From assembly GCA_025330725.1 (NCBI GenBank), contig JAIWND010000024.1:124001-188000 (forward strand): a stretch of 64,000 bases of DNA, written 5' to 3'. Made by a program: the position numbers and the translations under genes. Below are positions 1 to 13,282 of the stretch, piece after piece. Position 1 is the stretch's first letter. Every line of letters starts with the position of its first letter. Source of the DNA: Chlamydoabsidia padenii (lineage: Eukaryota; Mucoromycota; Mucoromycetes; Mucorales; Cunninghamellaceae). The notes under the pieces are model-generated. The model saw nothing but the letters and a program-made list of their open reading frames with translations, was not told where the DNA came from and did not search any database.

Positions 1-3000
1 TTGTTGCTGTCTTCCATTGATGGCCATGTGGCATTGGTGGCGATCCCCCTGAGTCCTTCTTCGTAGATCTTGTCAAATATAGTATTGCCACTGCTGATGT
101 ATTCTTCCATTTTCCGATCCATGGCCGCCACCGATTCGAGATCCAAAACTTCATGCCCATTGTTGCCGTTAATAGAGTTTTCCAGCCTGCGAATGCGTCG
201 TTCGTTTTCTACAGTGGATGCTACAGCCGCCCGCCGCATTACTATTAGACTGTATCTAGTTTCCATCAAGGCACGTTCTAGATATTGTAAGGTGATTTGT
301 TTGTTGTTCTGGGCGATTTGAAGTTTTAAGGTGCTGTCCAAAAGTGATTCGGCAATCTGCTTCCATTCATCCGCCTTGAGAGATTTCAACACCTTGGAAG
401 CCACCTTGTATGATATTTCAGGAGTTGCATTGGCTGGTAAGCTGTATTGATCTTCAAACGCATCCATGTCGGCCCATTCGTCGCTTGGTGGTGGATCCGT
501 CACAATATCATCGGCAAAAGTGACATGCTTTTTAGTACGCTGTTGATTGCTGGAGATAGACATGACCTTCTTTTGTAAATCACCAAGTCGACAAGATAAA
601 AAGGAGATTTCCGCGGCTAGTAGTTCAATCTGTTCATCCATAAATTCAATCGATGCTGTATCCATAGGGCTCCCAGTAGTGTTTGTTCGTTGAATTTCCA
701 TATGATAAACATGTCGCCTTTTGTCCATTAGCTCTTGTTTTTCATCAGAGAGTCGTTCACGCCGATCTAAAAGTTGTTCCAGTTCCACCAGTGTCTGTTT
801 ACCCTGCACATACTGACACATCGCCTTTTCAAGCAATGTCCTCTTGCGAGATGCGCGTATATAAAGAGGGACAGTCGATTTGTTGCTTCGCTGCTGCCCG
901 TGATTACTATTGCTCTTTGGACTACTCCGAGAATGACCTCCACCACGTAAAGGGAATCCATGACTTGCACGACCAAGCACAGCAAAGTTACCACCAATGA
1001 TGTGCGAGACTTTTCCCAAGAGTCGTTCATCTAGCATTCCACCTTCACGTACCGCCTTTTTCATGATGAAGACAAGTTGCTTGAGTTGGCCACTGTTGAT
1101 TACCATTTCTTCTGTCCGTTTCCTGAGAGTTTGTTTCTGTATGTCCCGTTCCCGCTCCAACCGGCGCCGAGCCACACTTGCCTCCGTATGTTGTCGCTGT
1201 AACTGTTGTAGCCGTCGGTCTTGTTGTGTGATTTGTTCCCGCACCCGATCACCATCATGCTTCATTCGTTTCATCATTTGCTTCTTTTCCAACTTGAGAG
1301 TTTCCACGTTGACCTTGAGAGACTTGAGTAGTGATTCATTTTGATTGCGAGTGACATTCATTGCATTGGTGGTTTGAGAGTATTTGCGCTTGAGCTCTTG
1401 GATTTCATTCAAAAGGTGCTTCATTTTCGTTTCATATGCTTGTCTGATTTCCGACAGTTGCTGCTTGTCCCGGGAGGTTTGTTGCTGATGTTGTGATGCA
1501 TCCAGAGATAATCCCCCGCTATTTGTCGGAATCTTGGAGAGTCCCTTTGTTTGTTGTAGAGCTTCTTCTCGGTCTTGTTGAAGTCCAGCCAGTTGTTCAT
1601 GGAGATGGTTGATTTTGTCGTCAAACTTGCGCCGCATAAGTATATATTCACTTTCGGACTTTTCCAATTGGCATACCAGTTCCTCGTTCACCTTGATATC
1701 CGATTGTATTTGCTGAAGCATCCGAAGTAGTTTTGGATCCTGTTGTTGGTTGTCCAAATCGACACAAGAGTCCGCAGAGCCTTTATTAGTTGATGAGTGG
1801 TTTGTTGAAGGACTGTTGGTGTTACTGCTATAAGAAGGATCGATATCCGCCAGCCATTGAGGTAATTCCTATATGATTGGTAGATAATGAGATAAAATGA
1901 GTAAAATTGAATCCTTCAGCATGCTAATTGCATTGTCTATTGTATTACCCTGTAAAGATTGTCTGTAGATGGTGTTGGAGAAGGTGAGGCCGAGAATGTA
2001 CCTTCGTCGGAAGGTTCCCGTTTTAGTGGTTGTGTTTTCGTCAAAACCTAGATGTTTAAAAAGAAAAGACCGAGAAGGATATGTGATCATCAAAAGGGTA
2101 GATCGATCAGTATTATTCGTCATAATAACATATATTATGCAGATAAGTTACCTCCGATTTACTTTCCCCTAGGTCCATGTTTTTGTCATCATTGGGCTAT
2201 ATATATATTAGAAGGATCAATGAGTTTGTGATGATGAATATGTTGTTTGTTTTGATCTTACTGTGATGAGTTCCAAGAATTCCATCCCCTTCTTGATTTC
2301 CGCACGAGCCTTCGCAATACTTTCCTTAAATTCGATCCGCATATTTTCATCTTCAGTATCATTGACATAACCTTCGTCTTCGTCATCCATAAGTGTTGAG
2401 TTACGATAGTAATTGACGCTATTGTCGGAGGCATATCGATAATGGTTATTGTTTCTTTCCACTGATGGTAACATGGTTAAAGTCGCTGTTGATCTGTGTT
2501 TACGCAAGTGACCCGATGGTTTTATTATGCCCATGCGCTGACGTTGCTGCCGAGAAATCTTGATAGTAGTAGAGTTGGTTGTCGTGCTGCTGTTGGTGCT
2601 TGTTTTCCCCGCTTTAACAAATCTTCGTTTAGAGTAACTGATTTGACCAGGTCGTCGCCGCCTTTGCCTTAAATCATCCGAAGGTGTTGCAGAAGGTTGA
2701 TCATAAAGTACCGGTGGATGTTGAGCATTTTCCAAAACTTGGAGTCGATCCTTTGTTTCAGTCAAGTCATTGTTCAAGTCATGTATAATCTTGAGGTAGT
2801 TTGCAATCACAGGGTGAGTGGCGATGACTAACTGTTGATTGTTGTCAGTTACTGTCGTTTCCATAGCATCATCAATTGTTGTATCACGTTCCATCAATAG
2901 TGTATTCCGTTCAGTCGTAGCCTGGATCATGTCATTGGTAGTGTGCTGCAGTCGTTCGCGTAGTGTTGATATTTCCTTTCGCAATACTTGTGTTTCGTCA

Positions 3001-4701
3001 TCCGTTGTCGTGTCATCCAAAGGTAGGCCGACTTCTTTTGACCGAAGGGCAGTTATTTCCATTCGTAGTCGAGCAACCAGAGCCCGTAACTGATTGACTT
3101 CAACAGAGCTACCAGTAAAATCCTGATTAACGGTCACCTTGTTTTTAATGTTGCGAGCTCGATTGGCATAGCGTAATGTGTTAAGAGTTTCACCAAAGTT
3201 TGAGTCAGAGGGAGATACACAAGCCAACATTAGTGTTTGACTATTACCACCGAGAGAGTCTTGTAAGAGACGAGTAAGTTTACTATCACGATAAGGCACA
3301 TGGACAGCACGACGAGTATCATCACCAAGAGCAGATATCACATTCCCCAGAGCCAGTAAACCAGCATTGATAGCAATCCCTTCTTTAGCACGATCACCTT
3401 CCGCATTGGTACGTTTGAGCTACAAATATATATAAAAACAGTTGGCAAAACAAACAAACAAAAGATGAGTAACAAAGTTGATATGCATTATATTTTTTAT
3501 TACTTTGACTTACCCTTTCAGACCCAGCAAGGTCAACAAAATGGAATTTGCTTGTTAAACACTTTGGTATCTTTTTCGAGTCATCTTGATCAGTTTGTTC
3601 GAGGAATTGCTGCTTGAGAGTAACTGTAAACATGGCATGAGATCGAGAGGAGACAGAGTTCATTTCAGTAGAGGCGGTTGTTCGACATGATGAGCCTTTT
3701 TCTAGTAGTCTATCAATGAAGTAAAGTGAGTTTAACCACGCATTCTTGATTGATGAATATAGCTTACCCAAGCAGTTCTTCCGGACTATAGCACTTTTCT
3801 TCCTTTACACCAGTCCAATATATATTACCAGCAATATCTTCACGTATTGAGACTTCAGCATGTTGTGGGACTTGACCATTATGGCTACGGCGTTTCTGTA
3901 TTGCAGGAGGATTGAGCAAATCGATGAGGTCTTCATTGTGTAATTCCAGAAACGACACCAATACTTCGTAGCTGTAGCCATCTTCGTTTTCAGCCTTGTC
4001 TTGTAGCACCTGGAATAGTTCAAGCATACACCTAGGTACAATTCCTATTATATCATACAATGGAATGAGGTTAGATATGTATACATCGGTGAGGAGAGGA
4101 GGAGGGAGGAGAAGATCTTTTATATGCGGGGTTTATTTAACTTTACCTTGATTTTCCTTGTCCTTGGTATTGTCCAAAAATTCGGTGCCCATACTGAATG
4201 TTTTGCCTGATCCTGTTTGACTAGAGTTCAAAACATTAAGTTTGGTAGGGGTGAGATCCTTCTATCCTGTTTGTTGTGTGTGTGTGTGTGTGTGTGCTTG
4301 TAACTTACCCGTAAGCCAATACAGTCGCATTAAATCTACAATAAGAGTTTAAATGAAGGATGTAAGTAACAAAATGGTTGAGTGGTAAGTTGGTCTTACC
4401 CATCCATGAATTTATGCAGCAGCGGAGCAATAGCAGAAGAATAGACATTGGCCTGAGTAGATTTCGTACCAAAGACATAGTCGTACGTGAATGACTTTTC
4501 AGGACCTATTAGAATCTGAGGTTCGTTTGGTATAAAGGTAAGACATTCGTTGCAATTGCTGAGTTTTTCTTTTGTCGTTAATGGTCGCACCCGTAAAGCG
4601 ACTCTGTCGGCATAAAAAGAGTTAAAGTCAGAGGGAGTGAGTAACGGAGATGATAAAGAAGGGGATGAACAATTACATTACCTGACAGCAGTGGAGGTCA
4701 T
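1..4701 (-). CDS. Kinesin-4-like motor protein (3' end outside window)
   Basis: Microtubule motor of the KIF4/KIF21 (chromokinesin) type, by inference from the motor sequence and the long coiled tail. The start at 4701 gives MTSTAV followed, after an intron, by VALRVRPLT, the typical first strand of a kinesin motor. Motor signatures in order are the P-loop QTGSGKTFS (about 4200), switch I SSRSHAMF (about 3640), switch II DLAGSER (about 3525), and the [16 protein letters not shown] and TLRYANRAR blocks (3300-3140). A neck and a long coiled coil follow. The last visible exon is open from about 1864 to base 1, so the C-terminus is lost. Roughly 1,340 residues are visible over about ten exons, all joined by consistent phases. 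One motor intron carries a GT microsatellite near 4270-4295. KIF4 versus KIF21 cannot be separated here. Confidence 0.88.
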
Positions 4702-5976
4702 TGTTGTCGAATGAAGGGTATAAAGGTTTATATGTCAAGTAGTAGTAACAACGTTAACAATTATACACAAAAGATAAAGTAAAAAGTAAAAAATAAAAAT
4801 AAAAAAAAATAGAAGAAAGAAAGATACTGAATTAGAAGATCACCAAAAATGTTTTTTGAGTGTGACCAAGGAAATGGGATTAAAACTCCGCGAATGGAAC
4901 CGTTGATGCACATTCATTGTTCACCTCCCACCAGCCTTTGTATAATGACTCTAACGGAACAATGACCTATGATCATTATTCAAATAGGCAATAGAGACAG
5001 TCAATTTGACAAAGTACATTGGAAAAAAAAAAAAAAAAAAAGATAGTTACCATCTTGTTTTGGTCATGTGAATCTCATCGTATGCTTTTCTACCCCTGAA
5101 TTCACTTTTTTCTGCTGCAATGTTCTCCGGGATGCAATGGGGTGCAGAATATGATAAACATACAAAAATGTAGTAGGACTAAGCTTACCACCGTCATAAT
5201 TGGCATTGAAGCCGATGATAGGTTATGTTATGCAGTACAAATGATCATCATCCCATTCCATTCCCCCTTTTTCTTTAATATAGTAAAAGTGTACATGTCT
5301 CCGTCTTTCCATTGCATGATATTTATTTACAAACAGATATACAAATAACATAATAGACGAGTCTTTTATTAAATAATCCATTGCTGTCAACCAGAATAAA
5401 TTTATACTAATTTATACTATGCTAAATCCAATCTTCTTGTCGACCCAGTTTGTCCGCCACCTAGTTGTTCATTTTCCCCCTTTTTTTCAATTTGGACCGA
5501 CAATGAGAGCACCAAGTGGTTTAAACAAGACGTGTTGATTCTCCAGTTATCAAAAGATGAATACATCACTTACAGATCCCACAAGATCCCAGTTGATAAA
5601 TTCAAGTGTTGTGAATGTTGGCTGGGGGGTTGTCCGTTTTCTTGTTATTATTTATGACTGGTGTAGATATAACGAGGATTCTATATTTTTTGCTGATCAA
5701 GAGGTTCCTATAATAATGAGAAAAGTGGAAGAGAAAGGAATAAAAATATATTTAAAAAAGTCGGGGATTAAAATTGCTCCCCCCCCCCGTTTCATCATGC
5801 CCTTTTTCAGGACATTCTGGCCCATCCATAATGCAAGACAAGTATTGGTAAACTGTTTATATTTTCCATAATCGATGAATAAGTAAAAAAAAAAAGGGGG
5901 GGAAAGGAATACATAACATCTATAAGCTAAAAATGACATTGAGGAAGTGATATGTGATTAAGTAAGGGTGTGGAGT
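4702..5976. other. Intergenic region upstream of the kinesin gene
   Basis: No coding pattern is convincing here. The open frames around 5557-5939 lie in low-complexity DNA with C9 and A11 runs and have no recognisable protein features. Two copies of the recurring CGG-ATTT-AAA promoter motif are present: one at 4876-4892 on the minus strand, about 180 bp upstream of the kinesin ATG, and one at 5761-5775 on the plus strand with no gene assigned to it. Confidence 0.6.
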
Positions 5977-7721
5977 TTATAGACTTGTATCTTCGGGATC
6001 ATAGTTGTCGTTGATCAATCTGAAAGAGAGAAAGAATACAGTGAGTTAGTCGGGAAATGATAAAAGTAGAGGGGAAGTCAAGTTTTACCTGTATACATAA
6101 GTTGGTGGTGCAGATCCCCTGATTAAGAAAGAAAAAACAGACGTGTTAGTTTTCAAGACTATGATTTTTCTTTTTTTTTTTTTACCCCGATACTTACAGA
6201 TTGTGTACAAACAGACTGACTAGTTCAGGAGCAACATAGTCATAATAAGGGTTGGATAAACCAACTTTATCAATAATGGCACCTTCTTGGAAATCCAAAA
6301 TAGCATTGGGGGCCACTGTGATATTGAATGTGTCGACATCATAAGCAAAGAGTGGTGATAGTTTATACAGGGCGGTACATACAAGGACAGGTGTAGAATG
6401 ATGTTTGGCGGCAGCAGCAATCAAATGAGTTCCTGTTACTGCTACTAAACCGCCATTAGCAAGGACTACAGAAAGGTAACATATAGAGATTAGTATACTC
6501 CATTAACATTTCCTCTTTCCCCCCTTTCCCCCCTTTTTTTTGTTCTTCTTCACTTACCAGCATGAGCACCCACGACTACTTTATTCACACGAGGCATCGC
6601 AGCAAAGATAGCAGAATCCACCATCACTGTTGTATCAATCCCAGCAGCAGATAAAGCAGCAGCCATATCATGACCTTGATATCTATATTGGAATAAATGT
6701 TAGTATTGCATATATATATATATATATATATAAAGTGATCTACTTACGTTGGAGAAGTTTCGGCCACAATGACTTGGAATTTACGAGTTTTAGCAGCACG
6801 GACCAAGAAGTCTTCAACAGTCCGAGATTTCCCAATGGTCATGATTACTTCACTATTTAAATAAATCATTAGTCACATCCATCCATTAACCATTATTCCA
6901 ACTTACTTTGCATGAATATAGTCAATGGCCTGATCAGCAATCCCCTTGTAGACACTTTCCAAATCGGCAATGATTTCTTCGTTGATTTCCTGGATGATCA
7001 AAGGTTTAAGGTTGTAAACACTTTTCTGTGGTTGCTCAGTTGTGGTGCTGTTGCTGCCTTCGTCACGGAGTTTGGAGGCGTCGGATAAGAGATGGAACAT
7101 GGATGATTGTGTAGCCAAACTAGGTCGTTCAATACCCGTCACTGAGCCAACATTACTACTTGTGTTTGAGGAGGTAGGTAAACGAGGTCGTAGTAGTTGT
7201 GATGGAGAGTCCGTTTGGAAAAAGTCACCTGCTGCACCGGTTGGCTTGCTCCTTTCGAGTGTCGCATCGTCGTCCATATCGTCTTCGTCTTCATCGTCGT
7301 CTTCATCGTCGTCGCTGTCGTCATTAAAGTCTTCCATATCAATAGCATCCGTTTCCAATTCACCACGAGCCACTTCACGAATCACCTTCAAGACACGTCG
7401 TACAATATTGCCTACTGCGAGTTCCTTGGGTTGTGCTGCTGCTAATCGTCTACCTAGTTCTGTAATTGTGTCCAACAGGGTATCCACATTGCGCCAACGT
7501 GTGGTTGATACAGCTTGACGTAAAAGTACGGCGGTTTCTTTTGCTACTTCATAAGACCCAATCACTTGACTAGAAAGATCACCCCCCCCCAAATATATAT
7601 AGTAAGAAAAAGGTGAGTATGTACGCATTCACTCCAGTATTGTCTTTTATCTTATTACTTACCGCCTTTTGAGTCTTGATATAAAGTTTTCTACTGAAGT
7701 TTCAAGCTGTTGGTTGAGCAT
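5977..7721 (-). CDS. Translation initiation factor eIF-2B subunit beta (GCD7-type)
   Basis: Regulatory subunit of eIF2B, the guanine-nucleotide exchange factor that recycles eIF2 in cytosolic translation initiation. The start at 7721 gives [20 protein letters not shown], and the next exon reads [17 protein letters not shown] and [20 protein letters not shown], the eIF2B-beta helical N-terminus. The C-terminal Rossmann-like part includes [15 protein letters not shown], [20 protein letters not shown] and the terminal YDPEDTSL. About seven exons are separated by short introns. An unusually acidic D/E-rich insertion (about 7260-7335) makes the protein roughly 420 residues, longer than the 351-residue human protein known for this family. 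It is divergent from the Rpb12 gene, sharing 167 bp of promoter. Confidence 0.9.
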
Positions 7722-7888
7722 AGAGAGAGAAAGTATGTGAAAAGGAAGAGAGAGAAAAGCCAGCGGGTGAATTTTTTGGGCTCACCAACAGATTTTTTTT
7801 TTCTTTGGTGTGACTTTTTGTTTTCAAATAAAGCCGCCCATCCTCTTCTACTACGTCCTTTCCCTTTTTAATTAATCTTGCACACATC

Positions 7889-8193
7889 ATGGACGGTTAT
7901 CAAGGTGCCCCTATTCGTCAACCTGTTGTAGCTATGAGCTATATTTGTGCTGGTAAGTACATTATGACAACAATAGAACTCCAATCAGTTATTAATCTTA
8001 TTTTATTCTGGAATAGATTGTGGCGCAGAAAACCAACTCAAACCTCGAGAACCTATCCGTTGTCAAGATTGTGGTCATAGAATTATGTACAAGAAACGTA
8101 CAAAGAGAAGTAAGTAATGATAACGACATTGTCGTGGATACTAACATTCTCATTTTTATGTTATTCTTAGTGGTGCAATTCGAAGCTCGATAA
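7889..8193 (+). CDS. RNA polymerases I, II and III subunit RPABC4 (Rpb12/ABC10-alpha)
   Basis: Smallest zinc-binding subunit shared by all three nuclear RNA polymerases. Three exons (7889-7954, about 8018-8109, 8171-8193) give about 60 residues starting [20 protein letters not shown] and ending KRTKRMVQFEAR. The zinc ribbon cysteines appear as YICADCG and [13 protein letters not shown]. Length and motif agree with the family. Both introns have GTAAGT donors. The promoter is shared with divergent eIF2B-beta; an AGCGGGTGAATTTTT sequence at about 7765 resembles the window's recurrent promoter motif. Confidence 0.93.
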
Positions 8194-8429
8194 ATGGTGA
8201 CGATCCTCGGTATTACTTTTATAGAAGCAACATTCATTATATACGCCTACACTTTTAACATTATACATATTTATCCCCCCCTTTTTCCCTGACATTACAC
8301 ATTTAACACAGACATACTATACCTTAACATTAGCTATAGTCTTCTTTGACGCATTTTTATTGTAAATACATCCAAAACATAAAAAATAATAAAGGGGTCT
8401 TTTTAAAAAAACTAATCTATATACTATTA

Positions 8430-10106
8430 CTATATTTCGTTTCGACTTAATCGGAGCACATACTGTAACTCTTCATCTTCGTCGTCCAAATGGGATGATC
8501 CATCCTGTTCAGTAGGATTAGTCATACTATTGCTGCTACCAATCAAAGGCCAATCCAAATCAGAATCCATTGGACCCAAAGTATGATCGTGTTGGTGATC
8601 ATTGTTTTCCCCATGTAAAGTTGAATTGTCCATCGGTCCTGACATGTGTAGACTTGCCATCACTGCTTGTAATAGTGCCTCGTCTTCATCGTAATCATGA
8701 CTACCAGTTGTTGTTGTTGTTGTTATTGTTGTTGTTGTTGTTGTTGTTATTGTTGTTGTTGTTGCTTGTTTGCTTGTTGGTGATGACTGATTGTGATCGG
8801 GTTCTTCTTGAGATATCATCATTGCATAAGCGACTATTTCTTCATCAGATAATCCACCAAGTGTCCACTTATCATGTTCCCTTGCTGCCAATTCCTGTTC
8901 CTTTCGTTCTTCCGCCAATGTCAGTTGGGATGCCTTGACTTCTTGTTTGATTTCATAATGGAGTTCATCACGGATCGCAGGTGTCGGTGCCTTTGACTTT
9001 GCTTTTGGTCGAAGCATCTTCCGTCCTATATAATATTAAAATTAGACAACACACACAGAGTAACCTTTTTTTTTTTTTTTTTACCTAGAAGAGCTTGACT
9101 AGAAAAGTCCCAAGATTTCACTTGATGTCCAATAGTAGCCACACCACGATATTCATCACAAAAGATATTCTTGACCCTCATCAGGGACACATCAGTACGA
9201 TCAACAGGGGCATTCCGAGGGATTTTGTTACCAAGAGCATGAAGCAATTCACCAGTCAAAGGGTCCCACATTCGAATCCAGCCATCATCGGCACCAGAAA
9301 CCATCTTGAAGGCATCCAATTGAATAACACTAATGGGTGATTCGTGGCCATAGAATTGTCGCAAGGGATGAATCACCAAAGCTTCAGCATTATCTTGAGG
9401 TTTGTGATGATCTAAAGGCCATAGACAGAGCATACCAGAAGTATCACCCGTAGCCACCAGTCGCCGGAATTCGGTGGGAGGTGATGAACAAGTGGTATTC
9501 CATGAGCCTTGGCGCGACTGCCCATTCCTTGATTTACCGCTAGTCTTGTTGCTGTTGTTGTTGTTCATGGTCGTACGCAAATCGAGCACACCTTCATCTG
9601 TAAAAGTAAAAGACGGTTCAATATCCCAGGTCACCGCACAAATCGCACCAAGTGTATGCCCCTCAGAAGGTTGATTAGCATCGCCACCAAACACGGCTAA
9701 AAGTCGTCCTGAATGGAGGTCATATTGATAGAGTCTGCTTAATGTATCGTAAGCGACCAAGAGAGTCTGTGTTGTCGTGTCATAATGCACAGATTGTACA
9801 GGAGTTTCCTTGTCGATCAATGGTGGATGTATAAGTCGTCGTTGCCGTGCCGTTTCAACCTCGTCCGCCTCATTCTGTTGATGATTTCCTAATTGCCGTT
9901 GTTGTTGCAAGTCCATATGTCGCCTCTGTCGTAGTAATTTAACAAGTTGTATGTCCCATAGCACTAATGTTCCATTGGTATATCCAGCAATGACATGATG
10001 ATCAGCTGTGGCTTCAAGGCATGTCGGAGTGCTTGTGGATCCTAAAGATAGAGAGAGAGAAAGGAAGCAGTTTGTAACTATTTTGTATGATTTGATTCTG
10101 TCTTTT

Positions 10107-10140
<34 letters not shown>

Positions 10141-11255
10141 TTCTTACCGTACAAGCCAGTCATGGACAACCCAGTGGAAGTATTCCAAACTTTCACCATA
10201 CCGTCATCCCCAGCACTTAGAGCAACATCAGGTGCAAAAGAAGGTAGGCAAAGAACCCTGACAGCACCTTGATGGAAGTCGGAAAACACCTTGAGTTGAC
10301 GCCGCATTAATGTTTTCGCCCTGGTGATCATTGTTATATAACCCGGCGAGAATCCCCATAAAACGCGATTGCTAGAATAAATAAAAAAGTATGAAGGTCA
10401 AGTTGATTAGTATACCCACCTCGATAATCACGTTCTTTTCCTTACCTATCCATTTTTAAAGCACTGACTTGAGTAGGCATCCCTTCATCTGTACTATAAA
10501 GTAAATGGCGTTCTGTTTTTCCAGTGATGGGATTACATTTCACAGCAACACCTAAACAAATAAAAAATAAAAAATAAAAAGACAAGATGAGCATACAAGT
10601 AGATCACTGTCGTGAGCACTATCTTACCTTGTTCTTTACTAGCAGCCATCATGAAAGAGTTGTCAAAGTCCACAAACAAGTTGTCAATAGATCCAATTTT
10701 CGGGTTAAATGTCAACAGCCTGCCACGCCCTTTCTCCCATTTCCTAGCAACAAGGAGATAATAGTAATAAAGCGAGTAGTTAGTTCGTGAGTACAAAAAG
10801 CCCCCACACTACAATGCGTTCTTTCTTACCTAACCAAATGAGTACGAAGGATGTATTCCGCCTTCCAACTGGTGTTTCGTATCCTTTTGTATGGAAGCTG
10901 GCCAAAGTAGGCTAAAAAAGCATTTTTCCCTATGTTATTTAAAGAAGAATTAGTAAGAATCCTTTATTGATTAGTAAGTAAAGTGAATTAACTTACAGCA
11001 CACATCGTCAGTAACAATATGTCTCCAATACCGGCAAGTTTTCGCCACGGCGGTTAAACTGGTAGGGTCCAATCGGGCGAATATGTGAGCGACCAATTCA
11101 ATAGACAGTTGGTGTATGTAGGTTGGTTCTGTTGTTGTTTGTAAGCCATGTTGGGTTGTTTTATCAAAAGAAGAAGAGTACTGTTCTTGTAATGCGTTGT
11201 TTGTTTGTTCTTTATCAGTTGTGTTATTGTTTTCAGTATGAGAAGCTAGAGACAT
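8430..11255 (-). CDS. F-box/WD40 protein with C-terminal ubiquitin-interacting motifs (Ufo1/Pof10-like)
   Basis: Predicted substrate receptor of an SCF ubiquitin ligase. The N-terminus from 11255 has an F-box (IHQLSIELVAHIFARLDPTSL, then VAKTCRYWRHIV) for Skp1 binding. Middle exons carry WD40 blades, for example DVALSAGDDGMVKVWNTSTG, GYTNGTLVLWDI and MVSGADDGWIRMWDPLTG. The last exon has LSDEEIVAYAMMISQEE, EDEALLQAVMASLHMS and DEELQYVLRLS, three acidic-ALxxxxxS segments that look like UIMs. F-box plus WD40 plus UIMs is the known layout of yeast Ufo1, so the relation is inferred from architecture. A second in-frame ATG at 11306 would add 17 Phe/Lys-rich residues; I prefer 11255. Threonine and glutamine runs lie between the UIMs. 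One intron holds about 31 T's (10107-10139). Confidence 0.82.
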
Positions 11256-12441
11256 GAATTGGGGGAAGGGGAAGTTTTTTTTATATAAAAAGAAGAAGTA
11301 AGTCAAGTGTAAAAGATTATTTTAAATGGGGTGGGTGTATCAGAGGTTGATGAGAGGAGAGAATGGAAGTTGTGAGTAAAACTTCCTTTGTGTGTCAATT
11401 GAGAGCGGGAAGAAGAAGAAAAAAAAAATGTGAGCGGTTTTTTCACAACCGATCAAGATGTCGGGATTTGAAATCTTGAACTCGCAGCAAGGACAATACA
11501 TGAACTGGAAAGCAATCATATTCTGGTTTCCAATCATCATGTCAAGAATCATTATACTAAAGAAATCACCAATTATACTTTATAATCAGTTAAAAGTATA
11601 CTAATCGCTTTGATCATATACTTTTTTTTTTCGAAAACAGGGGTGGATGGCTTTGACATGACTCTGTTTGGACAATGTATTTGTCTTTATCCTGTTTATC
11701 TCTTGGTACTGTTATGATCTAGACGATTCATTATGCTATAGAGAGTAGTATAACAAGGAATCTTGAAGGCAAAGGGTTGAAATAAAATGGGCGGGATTTG
11801 AAAATTGAGCTTTGCATGAATGCCGATATCATAAAGTTTGACACTTTCGAACGGGGTCCTGCTCGATAACAAACCACCATTGACGTTATATGAACCAATG
11901 TATACAAAGGGGAATGATCGATCCCTTTCTTTATATGGTAATCAAGCGATAGAACGGTTATCAATGAAGTGGAAGGATAAAAAAAAAAGCGGGGGATCAA
12001 AGAATAGGAATCGGCGTTCGCAAAAATAACGCAAACTAGTTTTGATCAGGCGGTGATTTAAACTATAGTATTGGGTGCTTTTCCATGATCTGTGACAAGA
12101 ATTTGAATTAAAAAAAAGGTGATTATGGTGTTCTTGTAAGGTTGGATGGGAAACAAGTAGGTAGAGATTGACAATAGCGCTTTCTCTGTTTATTGTAATA
12201 AAGAAAGTGATCTACGGAAATCAACAACGGCCTTGTCTCCCAAAATGGTTATTTCGGTATTATTTAAACAGCCGCCGGTGGAGTTACAAGTTAATACAGC
12301 ACAACTAGAAAGCATGTATACTGGTGGGGCAAGCCATTTATAAGATACTGTAGTAACATATCAAAGAAGAAGAGGGATAGCAACATTATAGTCAAAAGGA
12401 TTTTATTTATTGATGACAATTTTTAAAGATACTATACTAAA
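11256..12441. other. Intergenic region between F-box and Rheb genes
   Basis: No gene is supported. It contains two strong copies of the recurring promoter motif, at 11461-11475 (about 200 bp upstream of the F-box start) and at 11791-11807 (no gene explains it). The rest is AT-rich with A runs. Confidence 0.6.
11461..11475 (+). promoter_or_regulatory. Recurring promoter motif upstream of F-box gene
   Basis: TCGGGATTTGAAATC, about 205 bp upstream of the F-box/WD40 start, in the orientation opposite to the gene. It is one of about 25 copies of the same motif in the window. Confidence 0.5.
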
Positions 12442-13282
12442 TCAAGATACTATACATGCATTCTCTTTTTCGGGAGGAGGATTATGGGCTCGTTCAATGG
12501 TGGCAATCAAGACATCGAATATTTTAGCTATCATATCATAAAAGAAAATCAATTACATCATATCCATCCAAATCAACCTATTAACTTACCAACATTTTCA
12601 TTATGCTTTGCGGATGTTTCCACCATGGGACAATTCCATTGTTGAGCTAGAGCTTGTCCTTCTTCTTGAGATACTTGGCGTTGAATATTAAGATCCGATT
12701 TGTTTCCTACAATCACACATGGCACAGTTTCCAATCCAGTAAAGTCCAGAATCTTGTCACGAATGATTTTTAACATATCAAAGCTTGATCTAGAGGATAT
12801 CGAGTATACTAAAACATAGCCGTGTACACTTGATGCATGATGGGATGATAAGATCGAGTATTCATCCTATTGTTTGTTTTATTTCAATTGGTAAGCTGTC
12901 AAATAACCGTCGTCGTCCACCCAACACTTTACCTGTCCAGCTGTGTCCATGATTTCTACTGTGTATTCTATAAATTAAAAAAACGAGTTTAGCATATTCT
13001 ATAATCATTATATTGCCTTTTCTTCTTTACCTTACCATTTCCTCTATACTTGATAGTCTTTGTAAAAGTATTTTCAATTGTTGGGTAATAACTATCGACA
13101 AAGTGATTTTCGCAAAACTGGATTACAAGGGATGATTTTCCTAAATAGACAGAAACCAAATGTATTAGTGGATTGCCTTCTTCTACGACCCCATTTATTG
13201 GTAACCTGCTCGAATACTTACCGACAGCTGTTGATCCGAGTACAGCAATCCTCCTTGCTTTTGCTTGATTAGTAGATGACAT
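12442..13282 (-). CDS. Rheb family small GTPase
   Basis: Ras-superfamily switch that in eukaryotes activates TORC1 at endolysosomal membranes. Spliced from five to six exons. Visible are the G1 loop GSTAVGKSSLVIQF, effector region YYPTIENTFTK, G3 DTAGQDEYS, G4 GNKSDL and G5 ETSAKHNENV. The protein ends KENACIVS, a CAAX box whose terminal Ser predicts farnesylation. PTIENTF and DTAGQDEYS point to Rheb rather than classical Ras, which usually has DPTIEDSY and DTAGQEEYS. The start at 13282 (MSSTNQAKARRIAVLG) fits the family. The last intron splits the NVAKIFDVL segment, a normal position for a short Mucoromycota intron. Nothing looks broken. Confidence 0.92.

Noticed and set aside
5557..5939. 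Overlapping open frames on both strands between kinesin and eIF2B-beta
   Set aside because: Low-complexity, containing C and A homopolymers; no domain, no splice or start support.
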